64,000 nt of DNA from Novosphingobium nitrogenifigens DSM 19370. Its GTDB lineage: Bacteria > Pseudomonadota > Alphaproteobacteria > Sphingomonadales > Sphingomonadaceae. A program made the position numbers and the translations under genes. Positions 16,733 through 26,145 of this stretch are shown here, piece after piece (the first letter of the stretch is position 1; each line of letters opens with the position of its first letter). The DNA lies in contig NZ_GL876932.1 in the NCBI RefSeq assembly GCF_000192575.1, forward strand, positions 60,350 to 124,349. The letters run 5' to 3'. Under the pieces are notes generated by a model. The model was not told the origin of the DNA. It worked only from the letters and a program-made list of their open reading frames with translations, and made no database searches.

Positions 16733-18415
16733 TCAGTTCAGCGTCCCGGGATCGATGCCGTAATCACGGCGCGCCTGTTCGGCGGTCACATAACCATCGC
16801 GCAAGTCGGCTTTCAACCGTTCGGGCGAGCGGCGAGCGGGGTCGCCGTATCCGCCCCCCGTCGCGCTTACCAGGCGAAAGGTTTCGCCCCGCTGCGCGCG
16901 GATGGCGGTCACCATCGAATAGACTTCGACCGAACCGTCGGTGCGCAGCACTTCGGCGCGGTTGCACGATCCCGGCTGTCCCCCGGCAAGGCCCCACGGA
17001 CGCGACCGGGTCCGGGTTGCCGAATAGGTCAGGAACGCCTCGTCCGAGGTGATCCGGTAATCGAGTACGACGCCCTTTCCTCCCCGGAATTCCCCGGCGC
17101 CGCCGTCTTCGTCGTGAAGCGCGTACTGGTCGATTTCGAAGCCATAGCGGCTTTCGGCGAGTTCGACGGGAATGTTGAAGGTTTCCCCGTTGGCGCAACA
17201 GAACTGGCCCGCATCGCCGTCGCGGTCATGGCCCGCGCCCCAGCCGCCGACCAGCGGCTCGCCCATGACGAAGAGGCGCCCGGTATCGGGATGGATGCCC
17301 GAAATGAACGTGCCGCCGACCGTGCGCTGATGCCCGGCGGGCAGCTTGTCGGGCATGATCGGGGCAAGCGCCATCCACATCGTTTCCATCGCCGCCAGCT
17401 TGGTCTCGTAATAGATCGACACCGGCGCCGGGCTTTGCGCGGTCAGGATCGTACCCTTGGGACAAATGATGTCGAGCGCACGGAAACAGCCGCCGTTGGC
17501 CGGGATTTCGGTATTGGTGACCGCCTTGAATACGCAGCGCGCCGCCGTGACGAGGCCCGCCTCACCCAGATTGATCGGGCCGGGCGCCTGTGGGCTGGTC
17601 CCGGTGAAATCGGCAATCATCTTTTCATCGGTAATGGTCAGACGGACCTTGATGACGAAAGGCCCGTTGCCCAAGCCATCTTCCTCGACCACGTCCTGCG
17701 CCGTGAAGACCCCCTTGGGCAGGCGCTTGAGCTCTTCACGCGTCATCCGCTCGCCATAGTCGAGCAGCGACCCCATCGCATCGATCAGCGCGTCGAGACC
17801 ATATTTGTCGGCAAGTTCGGCAATCCGCCGCGCGCCCACGCGACAGGCCGCGACCCCGGCATGCATGTCGCCGATCGTGCTGTCGGGCAGGCGCACATTG
17901 GCGCGGATCATCTCCACCAGCGCCTCGTTGATCTCGCCCCGGTTGTAGAGCTTGAGGAAGCGGAAATGCAGCCCTTCCTGATAGATGTCGGTCGAACAGG
18001 TCGTCGAACTGCCGGGATAGGTGCCGCCGACTTCGGTCCAGTGCGCCTTGTTGACCGTCCACGCGATCAGGCGCCCTTCGGCAAAGACCGGGCAGACGAT
18101 GACGACGTCGGACAAGTGCGTTCCGCCCCCTTCATAGGGGCAATTGGTGATGAAGACGTCGCCGGGATGGATCCGGTCGAGCGGCCAGTGGCGCAAGGTG
18201 CTCTGCACCGCCGTGTCGAGCATGGCGAGAAAGCCGGTGACGCCGTTGCCCTGCGCAAGGAGATTGCCGACCGCATCGGTCGCACCCACGGCAAAGTCGG
18301 TCGATTCATAGATGATCGGGCTCATCGACGTGCGGATCATCGCCTGAAACATCTCTTCGCCCAGGGCCACCAGCGCGTCCTTGACGATTTCCCGGGTGAA
18401 CGGGTCCTGCTGCAT
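16733..18415 (-). CDS. hyuB: Hydantoinase B/oxoprolinase family subunit
   Basis: A 560-residue protein of the HyuB/N-methylhydantoinase B family. The N-terminus contains TSMSPIIYESTDFAVG and a glycine-rich stretch with NCPYEGGGTHLSD; a glycine-rich C-terminal half (ATGGGYGDP) is also typical. With HyuA it forms an ATP-dependent hydrolase or carboxylase opening cyclic amides such as hydantoins or 5-oxoproline, or carboxylating ketones. It starts 10 bases after the HyuA stop and ends 2 bases before the NCS1 permease start. Substrate is not deducible from sequence. Confidence 0.88.
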   Translation of the reverse strand: MQQDPFTREIVKDALVALGEEMFQAMIRTSMSPIIYESTDFAVGATDAVGNLLAQGNGVTGFLAMLDTAVQSTLRHWPLDRIHPGDVFITNCPYEGGGTHLSDVVIVCPVFAEGRLIAWTVNKAHWTEVGGTYPGSSTTCSTDIYQEGLHFRFLKLYNRGEINEALVEMIRANVRLPDSTIGDMHAGVAACRVGARRIAELADKYGLDALIDAMGSLLDYGERMTREELKRLPKGVFTAQDVVEEDGLGNGPFVIKVRLTITDEKMIADFTGTSPQAPGPINLGEAGLVTAARCVFKAVTNTEIPANGGCFRALDIICPKGTILTAQSPAPVSIYYETKLAAMETMWMALAPIMPDKLPAGHQRTVGGTFISGIHPDTGRLFVMGEPLVGGWGAGHDRDGDAGQFCCANGETFNIPVELAESRYGFEIDQYALHDEDGGAGEFRGGKGVVLDYRITSDEAFLTYSATRTRSRPWGLAGGQPGSCNRAEVLRTDGSVEVYSMVTAIRAQRGETFRLVSATGGGYGDPARRSPERLKADLRDGYVTAEQARRDYGIDPGTLN

Positions 18416-18425
18416 CGAAGGTTCC

Positions 18426-20492
18426 TTAAACCGAAAGCACGTGGACGTGGTAATTGCCGAAATCGTCTATCCGCACGGTGCGACCCGGAGGGACAGGCAG
18501 AGTGACCGATGGTTCCTGAATGACGGCGGGGCCGACGAATTCCATGCCCGGTTCGAGCCTCAGACCGTCGTAGATCGTGCTTTCATGCGTCCCGTGCTGG
18601 TCGAAATCGACCGTGCGGGTACCGCGCACGGCATCGGCAAGGACCGCCCCGGTCACGACGCGCGGGGCGATTTCCGGCTTGTCGACCGGGACGGTCGCGA
18701 CAAGGTGGAAATTGACCAGCTGAACCGGGGTGTCGAGCCGATAAGTGTACCGCTTTTCATGGGCGTCGTGGAATGCGGCACTGGCGGCCGCGACCGGGTC
18801 TTCGGCCTCGAGCGGGAAGGCCACGTTGACCGTGTGTTCCTGCCCCTGATACCGCATGTCGGCGCGATATTCGAACAAGGGCGCGCGCGGCACGGTGCCA
18901 TCATCGTCCTGCGCGAAATCGCCGATCGCCAGCGTCTCGATCTCGGCGAACATGGCGCGGATCGTGCCCAGCCGGTCGGGCGCCACGTCAATGAGATGCG
19001 TGCGGATATAGTCGCGGCGCAGATCGGTCAGCAACATGCCCCAGGCCGAAAAGACCGAGCTGTTCACCGGGATGATGACCTTGGGTACTTTGAGTTCCTC
19101 GGCCAGCGCGACTGCGTGCATCGCGCCGCCCCCGCCAAAGGCCATCAGCGCGAATTCGCGCGGATCGTGCCCCTTGTTGGTCGAAACCAGACGCAATGCC
19201 GTCGTCATGTTGGCATTGGCGATGCGGATGACCCCGCGCGCCAGTTCCTCGCGCCCGATGCCGAGCCGCTCGCACAAGGGGGCAAACGCCGCGTCCACCG
19301 CCGCCCAGTCGGGTTCGACTTCGCCGCCGACGAAACTCGCCGGATCGATCCGCCCGAGCACGAGATTGGCATCCGTCGTCGTCGGCCGCGTGCCGCCCCG
19401 GCCATAGGCCGCAGGCCCCGGCCGCGCGCCCGCCGACTGCGGCCCCACGTGCAGCTTTCCACCCGCGTCGATCCACGCGATCGAGCCGCCGCCATTGCCG
19501 ATCTCGACGATTTCGGAGACCGGCGTCTGCACCGGATAGCCCGGATTGCGCGCATCGCGTTCAATGTAATAGTCGGTCGAAACCTTGATGTGGCCGTTCT
19601 CGATCAGCGTGCATTTGGCGGTCGTCCCGCCGATGTCGAGCACGATCAGATTGGGCTCGCCGATCTTGCGGCCGAGATAGGCGGCGGCAAAGATCCCGCT
19701 GGCCGGGCCGGATTCGACCATGGTAATCGGATTGGCCTTGGCCGCCGCTGCCGTCGCGATGCCGCCGTTCGACTGCATCATATAGGGCGCACCGGCAAAC
19801 CCCGCCTCGCCCAGCCGCCGTTCGAGCCGGTTGATATAGCCGTTGGCGACCGGGAAGACATAGGCGGAAAGGACGGCGGTATTGGTCCTTTCGTATTCGC
19901 GCCATTCCCGGCTGATTTCATGGCTCGCCAGCACGGCGACTTCGGGCCATGCGGCGCGGATCGCCTCTGCCACCGCCCGTTCGTTGGCCGGATTGGCATA
20001 AGCGTGAAGGAACGCGATCGCGATCGCCTCCACACCTTCGCGGCGGAACATGTCGAGCAAGGCGGGCAAGCCCGCGAGATCGACAGGGCGCACCGTTTCC
20101 CCCTTGTAATTGGTGCGTTCGTCAAGCTCGGCCCGCAAGGCGCGACCCACGAAAGGGCTCGGTTTGACGAAGTTGAAATTGAAGAGATCCGGACGATTGC
20201 CGCGCGCGATTTCCAAGACATCGCGAAACCCGCGCGTGGTGATGAGCGCGGTCTTGGCACCCTTGCGCTCAGTGAGGGCATTGATCACGACCGTCGAGCC
20301 ATGGGCAAAGAAGGCAAGATCGACCGGAGCAAGTCCCGCCTTTGCCATCGCGTTCATGACGCCGGATTCGAAATCGGGAGGAGTCGTGTCGGCCTTGGCC
20401 ACCTGCACGGGGCCGGGCACGCCGGTTTCGGGATCGATCGCGTAATAGACAAGGTCGGTAAAAGTGCCGCCTACGTCGCTTGCAGCTCGCAC
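18426..20492 (-). CDS. hyuA: Hydantoinase A/oxoprolinase family ATPase subunit
   Basis: A 688-residue protein of the HyuA family. The actin-like ATP-binding motif DVGGTFTD stands at residues 5-12 and a second phosphate motif (LDIGGTTAK) about residue 280. The GTG at 20492 is chosen because it places this motif at the very N-terminus, as in the family, and has an AGGAG nine bases upstream; a longer frame to 20552 adds unrelated residues. Partner of HyuB. Its start lies 94 bases after the TBDR stop on the same strand. The family includes oxoprolinase, N-methylhydantoinase and acetone/acetophenone carboxylases; the NCS1 neighbour favours a cyclic amide. Confidence 0.9.
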   Translation of the reverse strand: MRAASDVGGTFTDLVYYAIDPETGVPGPVQVAKADTTPPDFESGVMNAMAKAGLAPVDLAFFAHGSTVVINALTERKGAKTALITTRGFRDVLEIARGNRPDLFNFNFVKPSPFVGRALRAELDERTNYKGETVRPVDLAGLPALLDMFRREGVEAIAIAFLHAYANPANERAVAEAIRAAWPEVAVLASHEISREWREYERTNTAVLSAYVFPVANGYINRLERRLGEAGFAGAPYMMQSNGGIATAAAAKANPITMVESGPASGIFAAAYLGRKIGEPNLIVLDIGGTTAKCTLIENGHIKVSTDYYIERDARNPGYPVQTPVSEIVEIGNGGGSIAWIDAGGKLHVGPQSAGARPGPAAYGRGGTRPTTTDANLVLGRIDPASFVGGEVEPDWAAVDAAFAPLCERLGIGREELARGVIRIANANMTTALRLVSTNKGHDPREFALMAFGGGGAMHAVALAEELKVPKVIIPVNSSVFSAWGMLLTDLRRDYIRTHLIDVAPDRLGTIRAMFAEIETLAIGDFAQDDDGTVPRAPLFEYRADMRYQGQEHTVNVAFPLEAEDPVAAASAAFHDAHEKRYTYRLDTPVQLVNFHLVATVPVDKPEIAPRVVTGAVLADAVRGTRTVDFDQHGTHESTIYDGLRLEPGMEFVGPAVIQEPSVTLPVPPGRTVRIDDFGNYHVHVLSV

Positions 20493-20586
20493 GGTACATT
20501 TCTCCTGAGCCCGCGCCCGGGGGATGCGCGGAAGAACCGGCGGAGGCCCCATGGCGAGGCCCCCGCAAAGTCTCTGGGCGAAAGGG

Positions 20587-22821
20587 TCAGAAGCGACCCT
20601 TCAGCTCGATGCCGTAGCTGCGCGGCTGCGCGGGCATGGCAAAGCCGCCGGTGACGTATTCGGCGTTGTATTTGTGGTCGAAAGCGTTGCGGACATAGCC
20701 GGTGACGCTCCACCGCTTGTCCGGGGCTTCGAGCCCGAGCTGGGCATTGACGATTTCGAAGGCATTGCGCGGGGTGGAATTTTCCGGGTCCCAGTACTGT
20801 TTCCCGTGGTGTTCCATTTCCAACCGGCTGAAGAGCCCGAGACCGTTGGCGAGCTCGCGCCGGTACTGTGCGCCGACAAGCCCGGTCATGTCCGGGATAT
20901 AGGGCGCCTTGTTCCCGACCAGAGCCGAATTGTACGAAAAGGCCTTGATGCTGCTGAGCGTGAAACCGACGTTGCCGTAGAAATCGAGCCCCTTGACCGG
21001 CGAATATTGCGCTTCGAATTCGGCGCCGTTCAATTCGGCCTTGTCGATGTTGACGAGGATCTGTGCGCCCACCGCCCCGACGAAAAGGAAGTAGAAGCTG
21101 TTCTCGTCGATCGTGTGGAAGCCCGTCGCGGTCAGGCGCAGCTTGCCGTCGAAAAGACGCGCCTTGATCCCGCCTTCGGTCGTATAGGCGCTTTCGGGCT
21201 TGGCCAGATCGTAGACGCCCGGAAGGTTCGCGGACGCGGCCGCCCCGGCCTGGTTGTACTGCCCCGAACGGAACCCGATGCCGTAATCGGCAAAGATGGT
21301 AAGGTTGGACGTCGGGCGGTAATTGATCGTGACCTTGGGCTGGCTGCGGTGGAAACTGGTTTCCCGCACACAGGCATCGGGATTGCCGACGGTACAGCCG
21401 CTCGGAACCCCCGCCGTGCTGTCGGCGCGGATGGTCTGGCGGTGGTTGTCGTGGTCGTAGCGGAAGCCGAAGCTCGCCTCGAGCTTGCTGGTCAGGTCAT
21501 AGGCGAGGTTGCCGAAGAAGGCATAGGCCTGGTTGTGGTTGTGATCGGCAAGGAAACTGTTGGTCGGGTTCAGCGGATCGTTGAAATGCGGCTGATAGGT
21601 GACCTGAAGAATGCCGTTCCCTTCGTCCACCCCGGTGGAGGAGGAAATGAACCGGCGCGTGTCGAGGAAATAGCTGCCCACCATCCAGCGCAAGCTCTGC
21701 GCATTGGGCGACGTGATGCGGAATTCGTCCGACCATGCCTTGACCCGTTCGAACTGGGTCTGGGTGCCGTCGGTGCCATAGACATTGCGGCTTGCCGAAT
21801 AGGGGAACTGGTCGGCGCGGGAATCCTCGGCGAGGTCGATATAGGCCAGGACGTTCGAAATGGTCGCGAACGGCATCTGGTAGGCAACCTTGAGCGAGGT
21901 CTCATAGACTTCGCGGCGGTCGTGGCCCAGATTGTTGGCGCACAAGTCGCGCGTCACCCGGTTGGCATCGCCCGCAGGCCCGCCGAACGGATTGCTGGTG
22001 TCGAGATAGCACGAATTGGCCGCGAACTTGGCAGGCTGATAGACCCAGTTGAGCGCGCCGCCGCTGGTCAGCGCATAGCTGCCGCGCAAGTCGGCGGTCA
22101 GCCCCGGCGCAAGGTCGAAATGGAACGCCCCGCGCAAGGACAATTCGCGTGAAAAATCGGGATGGCGGTTGAGGTAGACGTTGTTGAGCAGGCCACCGAA
22201 ATCGCGATAGCTCGCGGTCAGGCGGAACTGCACCTTGTCTTTCAGGATCGGGCCCGAAACGCTGCCCGCGATGCGATAATCATCGCCATTGCCATAGGAC
22301 GCACGCGCATCGGCGGTAAAATCGTTGGTCGGCGCACGGGTATTGATGATGATCGCCCCGCCGATGGCATTGCGGCCATAAAGCGCGCCCTGCGGCCCGC
22401 GCATGACTTCCATCTGGTCGATGTCATAGAGGTCCTGCGTAAACTGGCGCGCGGTTACCTGCTGCACCCCGTCGACGACGACCGCGACCGGGCTTTCGCC
22501 GTTGCGGACCTGTGAAATGCCGCGAATGGTGATGAAGGCCGTGCCCGAATTGTCCGACTTCGTGAACGAGACATTGGGCACGAGGCTGAGCGCGTCGCCG
22601 GTCTGCTTCAAATTGGCGTCGGCAATCGCCTGATGCGAAAACGCGGTATCGGCGATCGGCGCCTTGAGCAGGCTTTCGCTGCGTCCGCGTCCGGTCACCA
22701 GGATTTCGCCGGACTGCGGCGCCTGCGCCCCGGTATCCTGCGGTGCCTCCTGCGCCAGCGCGGGCAGCGCGCCCGTCATCGCCGAAACGCACACCGCCAC
22801 GAAAAACGGCCACTTCCTCAT
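20587..22821 (-). CDS. TonB-dependent receptor of the hydantoinase operon
   Basis: A 744-residue outer-membrane receptor: signal peptide ending ALAQ, TonB-box-like GEILVTGRG, plug with VSFTKSDNSGTAFITIRGI and MEVMRGPQGALYGRNAIG, and a barrel ending in phenylalanine (ELKGRF). It is the first gene of a same-strand run with HyuA, HyuB and the NCS1 permease, which together would carry a substrate from outside the cell to the cytosolic hydrolase. Two 11-bp tandem repeats and a perfect palindrome lie upstream, between it and the divergent winged-helix regulator. Confidence 0.9.
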   Translation of the reverse strand: MRKWPFFVAVCVSAMTGALPALAQEAPQDTGAQAPQSGEILVTGRGRSESLLKAPIADTAFSHQAIADANLKQTGDALSLVPNVSFTKSDNSGTAFITIRGISQVRNGESPVAVVVDGVQQVTARQFTQDLYDIDQMEVMRGPQGALYGRNAIGGAIIINTRAPTNDFTADARASYGNGDDYRIAGSVSGPILKDKVQFRLTASYRDFGGLLNNVYLNRHPDFSRELSLRGAFHFDLAPGLTADLRGSYALTSGGALNWVYQPAKFAANSCYLDTSNPFGGPAGDANRVTRDLCANNLGHDRREVYETSLKVAYQMPFATISNVLAYIDLAEDSRADQFPYSASRNVYGTDGTQTQFERVKAWSDEFRITSPNAQSLRWMVGSYFLDTRRFISSSTGVDEGNGILQVTYQPHFNDPLNPTNSFLADHNHNQAYAFFGNLAYDLTSKLEASFGFRYDHDNHRQTIRADSTAGVPSGCTVGNPDACVRETSFHRSQPKVTINYRPTSNLTIFADYGIGFRSGQYNQAGAAASANLPGVYDLAKPESAYTTEGGIKARLFDGKLRLTATGFHTIDENSFYFLFVGAVGAQILVNIDKAELNGAEFEAQYSPVKGLDFYGNVGFTLSSIKAFSYNSALVGNKAPYIPDMTGLVGAQYRRELANGLGLFSRLEMEHHGKQYWDPENSTPRNAFEIVNAQLGLEAPDKRWSVTGYVRNAFDHKYNAEYVTGGFAMPAQPRSYGIELKGRF

Positions 22822-23283
22822 GTGTACAACCCCCCTTGTCAGGTTGAGCGGGTCTTTGCCCTTGATGCTCCCATCTGCGCGGTGGAAACCGCCTCACGCA
22901 ACTGCCCTGACGGCTAGTTCGCCCGCCCTTCGTGGACCTGACCTAGCCACGACCTAGCCACATGGGCAGGGTGGAGTCCCCTCGAACAGGCCAATTATCA
23001 CAATGTGATAGAGCCGCCGCCCATCGCGCGACCCGCCGAATTGCCAAGAAAACGCAGCGACTTTATCGCCGGAACAACCGCAACGCATTCCCACGAGACA
23101 AGGTTCAGCAATCAGGTGTCCGGCAAGTCCAGCAAAGATCCCCGCGCAACTCAGTCCGTGACGGGACGCGTGGTCAAGATTCACGCCCGGCCACAGGCGG
23201 TACGGACCGAAGCGGGCTTTGGCGAAGCGGACGATATGATGCTAGCCTCTTCTCCGGCCGAGACAGCCAAGCCGGGGAAAGCC
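22822..23283. other. Divergent promoter region between TonB receptor and winged-helix regulator
   Basis: This 462-base gap holds an 11-bp tandem direct repeat, GACCTAGCCAC (22940-22950 and 22951-22961), and the palindrome at 22996-23010. An open frame extends the regulator upstream to 23005, but that start would be inside the palindrome and adds about 93 residues not typical of the family. No other gene is seen. Confidence 0.55.
22996..23010. promoter_or_regulatory. Perfect palindrome TATCACA-A-TGTGATA
   Basis: A perfect 7-1-7 dyad lies between the divergent TBDR and regulator genes. It is a natural operator candidate for the MarR-type protein encoded at 23284, or for a CRP/FNR-type global regulator given the TGTGA half-site. 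Confidence 0.6.
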
Positions 23284-23808
23284 ATGGAATCAAAGTATTA
23301 CAGCAACTGGCACCTTGCCAAAAGCAACAGCGAATTCGTCGTCACCGAATTCGAATATGCCATGGTCCGCATGTACGAGGCTTTTGCCCGCTGGGTCACG
23401 ACGGCGAGTTCCGTGCTGATCGACGAGGACATCAAGTTTTCCGAGCACATGATCCTGCATGTCATCCGCATGCACAACCGGCCCAAGAACAGCCAGACCA
23501 TCGCCCGGATGATGAACCGCGATGACGTCGCCAATATCCAGTACAGCCTGCGCAAACTGGAAGCAGCCGACCTTATCAGCAAGGCACGGGAAAAATCGGG
23601 CAAGACATTTGCCTATACCGTCACCGAAAAAGGCCGGCAGATCACCGAAGGCTATGCCGACATCCGCAGCGATCTTTTGATCCGCGCGATCGGCACGATC
23701 AACAATATCGACGAACGCATTGCCGAAATGACCCAGCTGATCGGGGTCCTCACCGGGATTTACGAGGAAATGGGGCGCAGTGCCGCGACGTTCAGCGCCC
23801 AGTATTGA
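23284..23808 (+). CDS. MarR-type winged-helix transcriptional regulator
   Basis: A 174-residue helical DNA-binding protein. The central part (about 60-120) has a winged helix: KNSQTIARMMNRDDVANIQY as recognition region, then LRKLEAADLISKAREKSGKT and FAYTVTEKGRQITEGY as the wing. ATG 23284 is preferred because GGGGAAA lies just upstream and the protein then has the normal family length; the frame is open further up to 23005. It is divergent from the TBDR-HyuAB-NCS1 run and 63 bases before a hydrolase gene, so it may control both sides. Ligand unknown. Confidence 0.8.
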   Translation: MESKYYSNWHLAKSNSEFVVTEFEYAMVRMYEAFARWVTTASSVLIDEDIKFSEHMILHVIRMHNRPKNSQTIARMMNRDDVANIQYSLRKLEAADLISKAREKSGKTFAYTVTEKGRQITEGYADIRSDLLIRAIGTINNIDERIAEMTQLIGVLTGIYEEMGRSAATFSAQY

Positions 23809-23871
23809 ATGATGCCTCGGCTCCGCACGCGGTGACCGAACGCATCGTGTTCGCCACGTATGGAGCAAAGC

Positions 23872-24705
23872 ATGACGGAAAATCCGGAAATCGGGATCGG
23901 CCTCACCACGTGCGGCTATCGGACCAATTGCCATGACGTGGGCGCGGGGGACGCGGTCATGTTGCTGCACGGATCGGGCGCGGGCGTGTCGGGCTGGGCC
24001 AACTGGCGCGGGCTGATGCCCGAACTCGCAAAGAACTTGCGCGTGATCGTCCCCGATCTCATCGGGTTCGGCTATACCGAAACGCCTGACGATTTCGCGT
24101 TCCGCTTCATGGACAGCTGGGTGGATCAGATGCTGGGCGTGCTCGACGCGCTGGGGATCGAACGCACGCATATCGTCGGGAACAGCTTTGGCGGAGCAGT
24201 CGCGCTGTGGATGGCCCACCGCGCTCCCGAACGCACAGGGCGCCTCGTGCTGATGGGCCCGGGCGGTTGGCCTGCAAAAGTCGGCCCCGAACTCGCCGCG
24301 CTCTGGGCCTACAAACCCTCGGTCGACGCCATGCGCGAAGCCATGAGCGTCATGGCCCACAACCAGGCATTGGTGACCGAGGAACTCGTCGAAATGCGTT
24401 ATCGCGCCACCTTGCGCGAAGGCGCACAGGAAATGTTCGAGCGCGTCTTCCCCCGCCCCCATCAACGCTGGCTCGATGCCCAGGCCCTGCCGATCGCCGC
24501 GCTTCAGGGGATTACCAACGAAGTCCTGCTGATCCACGGCCGCGACGATCGCGTGGTGCCTCCCGACGTGTCGTGGAACCTCCATCAGCACCTCCCCAAT
24601 TCGCAGCTCCACGTCATTTCCCGCTGCGGCCACTGGACCATGATGGAACACCCCAAACGCTTCCGCCAACTGGTCGAAAACTTCCTCGGCGAAGAACGCG
24701 ACTGA
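23872..24705 (+). CDS. Alpha/beta hydrolase, meta-cleavage product hydrolase type
   Basis: A 277-residue alpha/beta hydrolase very like DmpD/XylF/TodF 2-hydroxymuconate-semialdehyde-type hydrolases, which cut C-C bonds in ring-fission products. Visible: N-terminal NPEIG, oxyanion loop HGSGAG, nucleophile S105 in GNSFGG, acid in HGRDDRVVP and histidine in RCGHWTMMEHP. ATG 23872 is chosen over 23860 because GGAG lies six bases upstream. No extradiol dioxygenase or lower-pathway gene is nearby, so the substrate may be unrelated to catechol cleavage. It may share control with the preceding winged-helix regulator. Confidence 0.85.
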   Translation: MTENPEIGIGLTTCGYRTNCHDVGAGDAVMLLHGSGAGVSGWANWRGLMPELAKNLRVIVPDLIGFGYTETPDDFAFRFMDSWVDQMLGVLDALGIERTHIVGNSFGGAVALWMAHRAPERTGRLVLMGPGGWPAKVGPELAALWAYKPSVDAMREAMSVMAHNQALVTEELVEMRYRATLREGAQEMFERVFPRPHQRWLDAQALPIAALQGITNEVLLIHGRDDRVVPPDVSWNLHQHLPNSQLHVISRCGHWTMMEHPKRFRQLVENFLGEERD

Positions 24706-24775
24706 TCCGCGAAAGGGCGCGCGCGGGCACTCTAACCCCTTGCCCGCGCGTCCGGCCCGCCCCTATCAGGGCGCC

Positions 24776-26116
24776 ATGACACATTGGTCCGCCCGGCGCG
24801 AAAACTGGAATCCGCAAGCAGAGGACGCCCGCGATGTCGGGGACGTCGATTATGCGCGCGTTATTCATTCCGCCTCGTTCCGCCGGTTGCAGGGCAAGAC
24901 GCAGATCCTCAATCTCGGGGACAGCGATTTCTATCGCACGCGGCTCACCCATTCGCTCGAAGTCGCGCAGATCGCGGGCGGGATCGCGCGGCAATTGGCC
25001 AAATCGTTTCCCGACCATCCCGCGACCGCGCTGCTCCCTGATCGCGGCACGATCCACGCGATCGGCTGTACCCACGATTTCGGGCATCCCCCGTTCGGCC
25101 ACGGCGGGGAAATCGCGCTCAACTATTGCATGCGCGACCATGGCGGGTTCGAAGGCAATGGGCAGACGCTGCGCACGCTTGCCCGACTGGAACAGTTTTC
25201 GGCCAATGCGGGCGCCAATCTGACGCGACGGACCATGCTCGGCGTGCTCAAGTATCCGGCCGCCTTTTCGCAGGTGTACAATCCCGCCATCGTCCCCGCG
25301 CTCATGACCGGGCCATCCACGATCCGGGTGATCGACGCGCGCGCGTGCAAGCCGCCCAAGTGCTATCTCGACACCGAAAGCGATGTGGTCGACTGGATCT
25401 GCGCGCCGCTGTCCCCCGCCGATCGCGATGCCTTCACCACCGTTGCCCATGCCCCCGGGCGCCACGGCAAGACGCTGCACAAATCGTTCGACTGTTCGAT
25501 CATGGATGCCGCCGACGACATTGCCTATGGCGTCCACGATCTCGAAGACACGATCGCGCTCGGCCTTGTCACGCGCGAGGCTTTTGCCGCCGCCGTCGAG
25601 GGCAAGTGCCCTTCGTTCCTCGACACGCTCAAGGAAAAATACCCCGGCGAAAGCGCCAACGACGTGTTCTCGCGCATGATCGACGGACTGTTCGGCGACG
25701 AAGGCACCCGCAAGCGGTTCATCGGCCGCCTTGTCCATCACTTCATCACCGCCATCGACTATGTCGAATGCGACGCCTTTGACGAACCCCTCTTGCGCCA
25801 CCGCGTTGCCGTACGCGAACCGCGCCGCGCTTTCCTCGACGTGTTGCAGGCCTTTGTCGTGCGCGAGGTCATCACCCGGCCCGAAGTCCAGCATCTGGAA
25901 TTCAAGGGGCAGGCCATGGTCGTCTCGGTCTTCGAAGCGATGCAGGCCGATCCGCGCCGCCTGCTCCCCCGCGATGTCGCCGCCCGCCACGATGCGTCCG
26001 GCGGCGACCCGCGCGTGATCTGCGACATGGTCGCGGCGATGACCGACGGCCATCTGCTCAAGACTTACGAACGCCTGTTCAGCCCGCGCATGGGTTCGGT
26101 CTTCGACCGGCTCTGA
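24776..26116 (+). CDS. dgt: Deoxyguanosinetriphosphate triphosphohydrolase-like protein (dGTPase)
   Basis: A 446-residue HD-domain protein of the dGTPase family, converting dNTPs to deoxynucleosides and tripolyphosphate. The HD metal site is visible as RLTHSLEVAQ, then GCTHDFGHPPFGHGGE and the distal DAADDIAYGVHDLED. The motif SFRRLQGKTQ near the N-terminus is also typical. Length matches the family. The start is the ATG at 24776, 70 bases after the hydrolase stop; housekeeping role, no functional link to neighbours seen. Confidence 0.93.
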   Translation: MTHWSARRENWNPQAEDARDVGDVDYARVIHSASFRRLQGKTQILNLGDSDFYRTRLTHSLEVAQIAGGIARQLAKSFPDHPATALLPDRGTIHAIGCTHDFGHPPFGHGGEIALNYCMRDHGGFEGNGQTLRTLARLEQFSANAGANLTRRTMLGVLKYPAAFSQVYNPAIVPALMTGPSTIRVIDARACKPPKCYLDTESDVVDWICAPLSPADRDAFTTVAHAPGRHGKTLHKSFDCSIMDAADDIAYGVHDLEDTIALGLVTREAFAAAVEGKCPSFLDTLKEKYPGESANDVFSRMIDGLFGDEGTRKRFIGRLVHHFITAIDYVECDAFDEPLLRHRVAVREPRRAFLDVLQAFVVREVITRPEVQHLEFKGQAMVVSVFEAMQADPRRLLPRDVAARHDASGGDPRVICDMVAAMTDGHLLKTYERLFSPRMGSVFDRL

Positions 26117-26145
26117 AAAAGCGGAGGCAAGGTGTTTACAGCCCC

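Noticed and set aside
23005..23283. N-terminal extension of the winged-helix regulator to 23005
   Set aside because: The start would lie inside a perfect palindrome and add 93 residues of low family likeness; ATG 23284 has a good ribosome-binding site.
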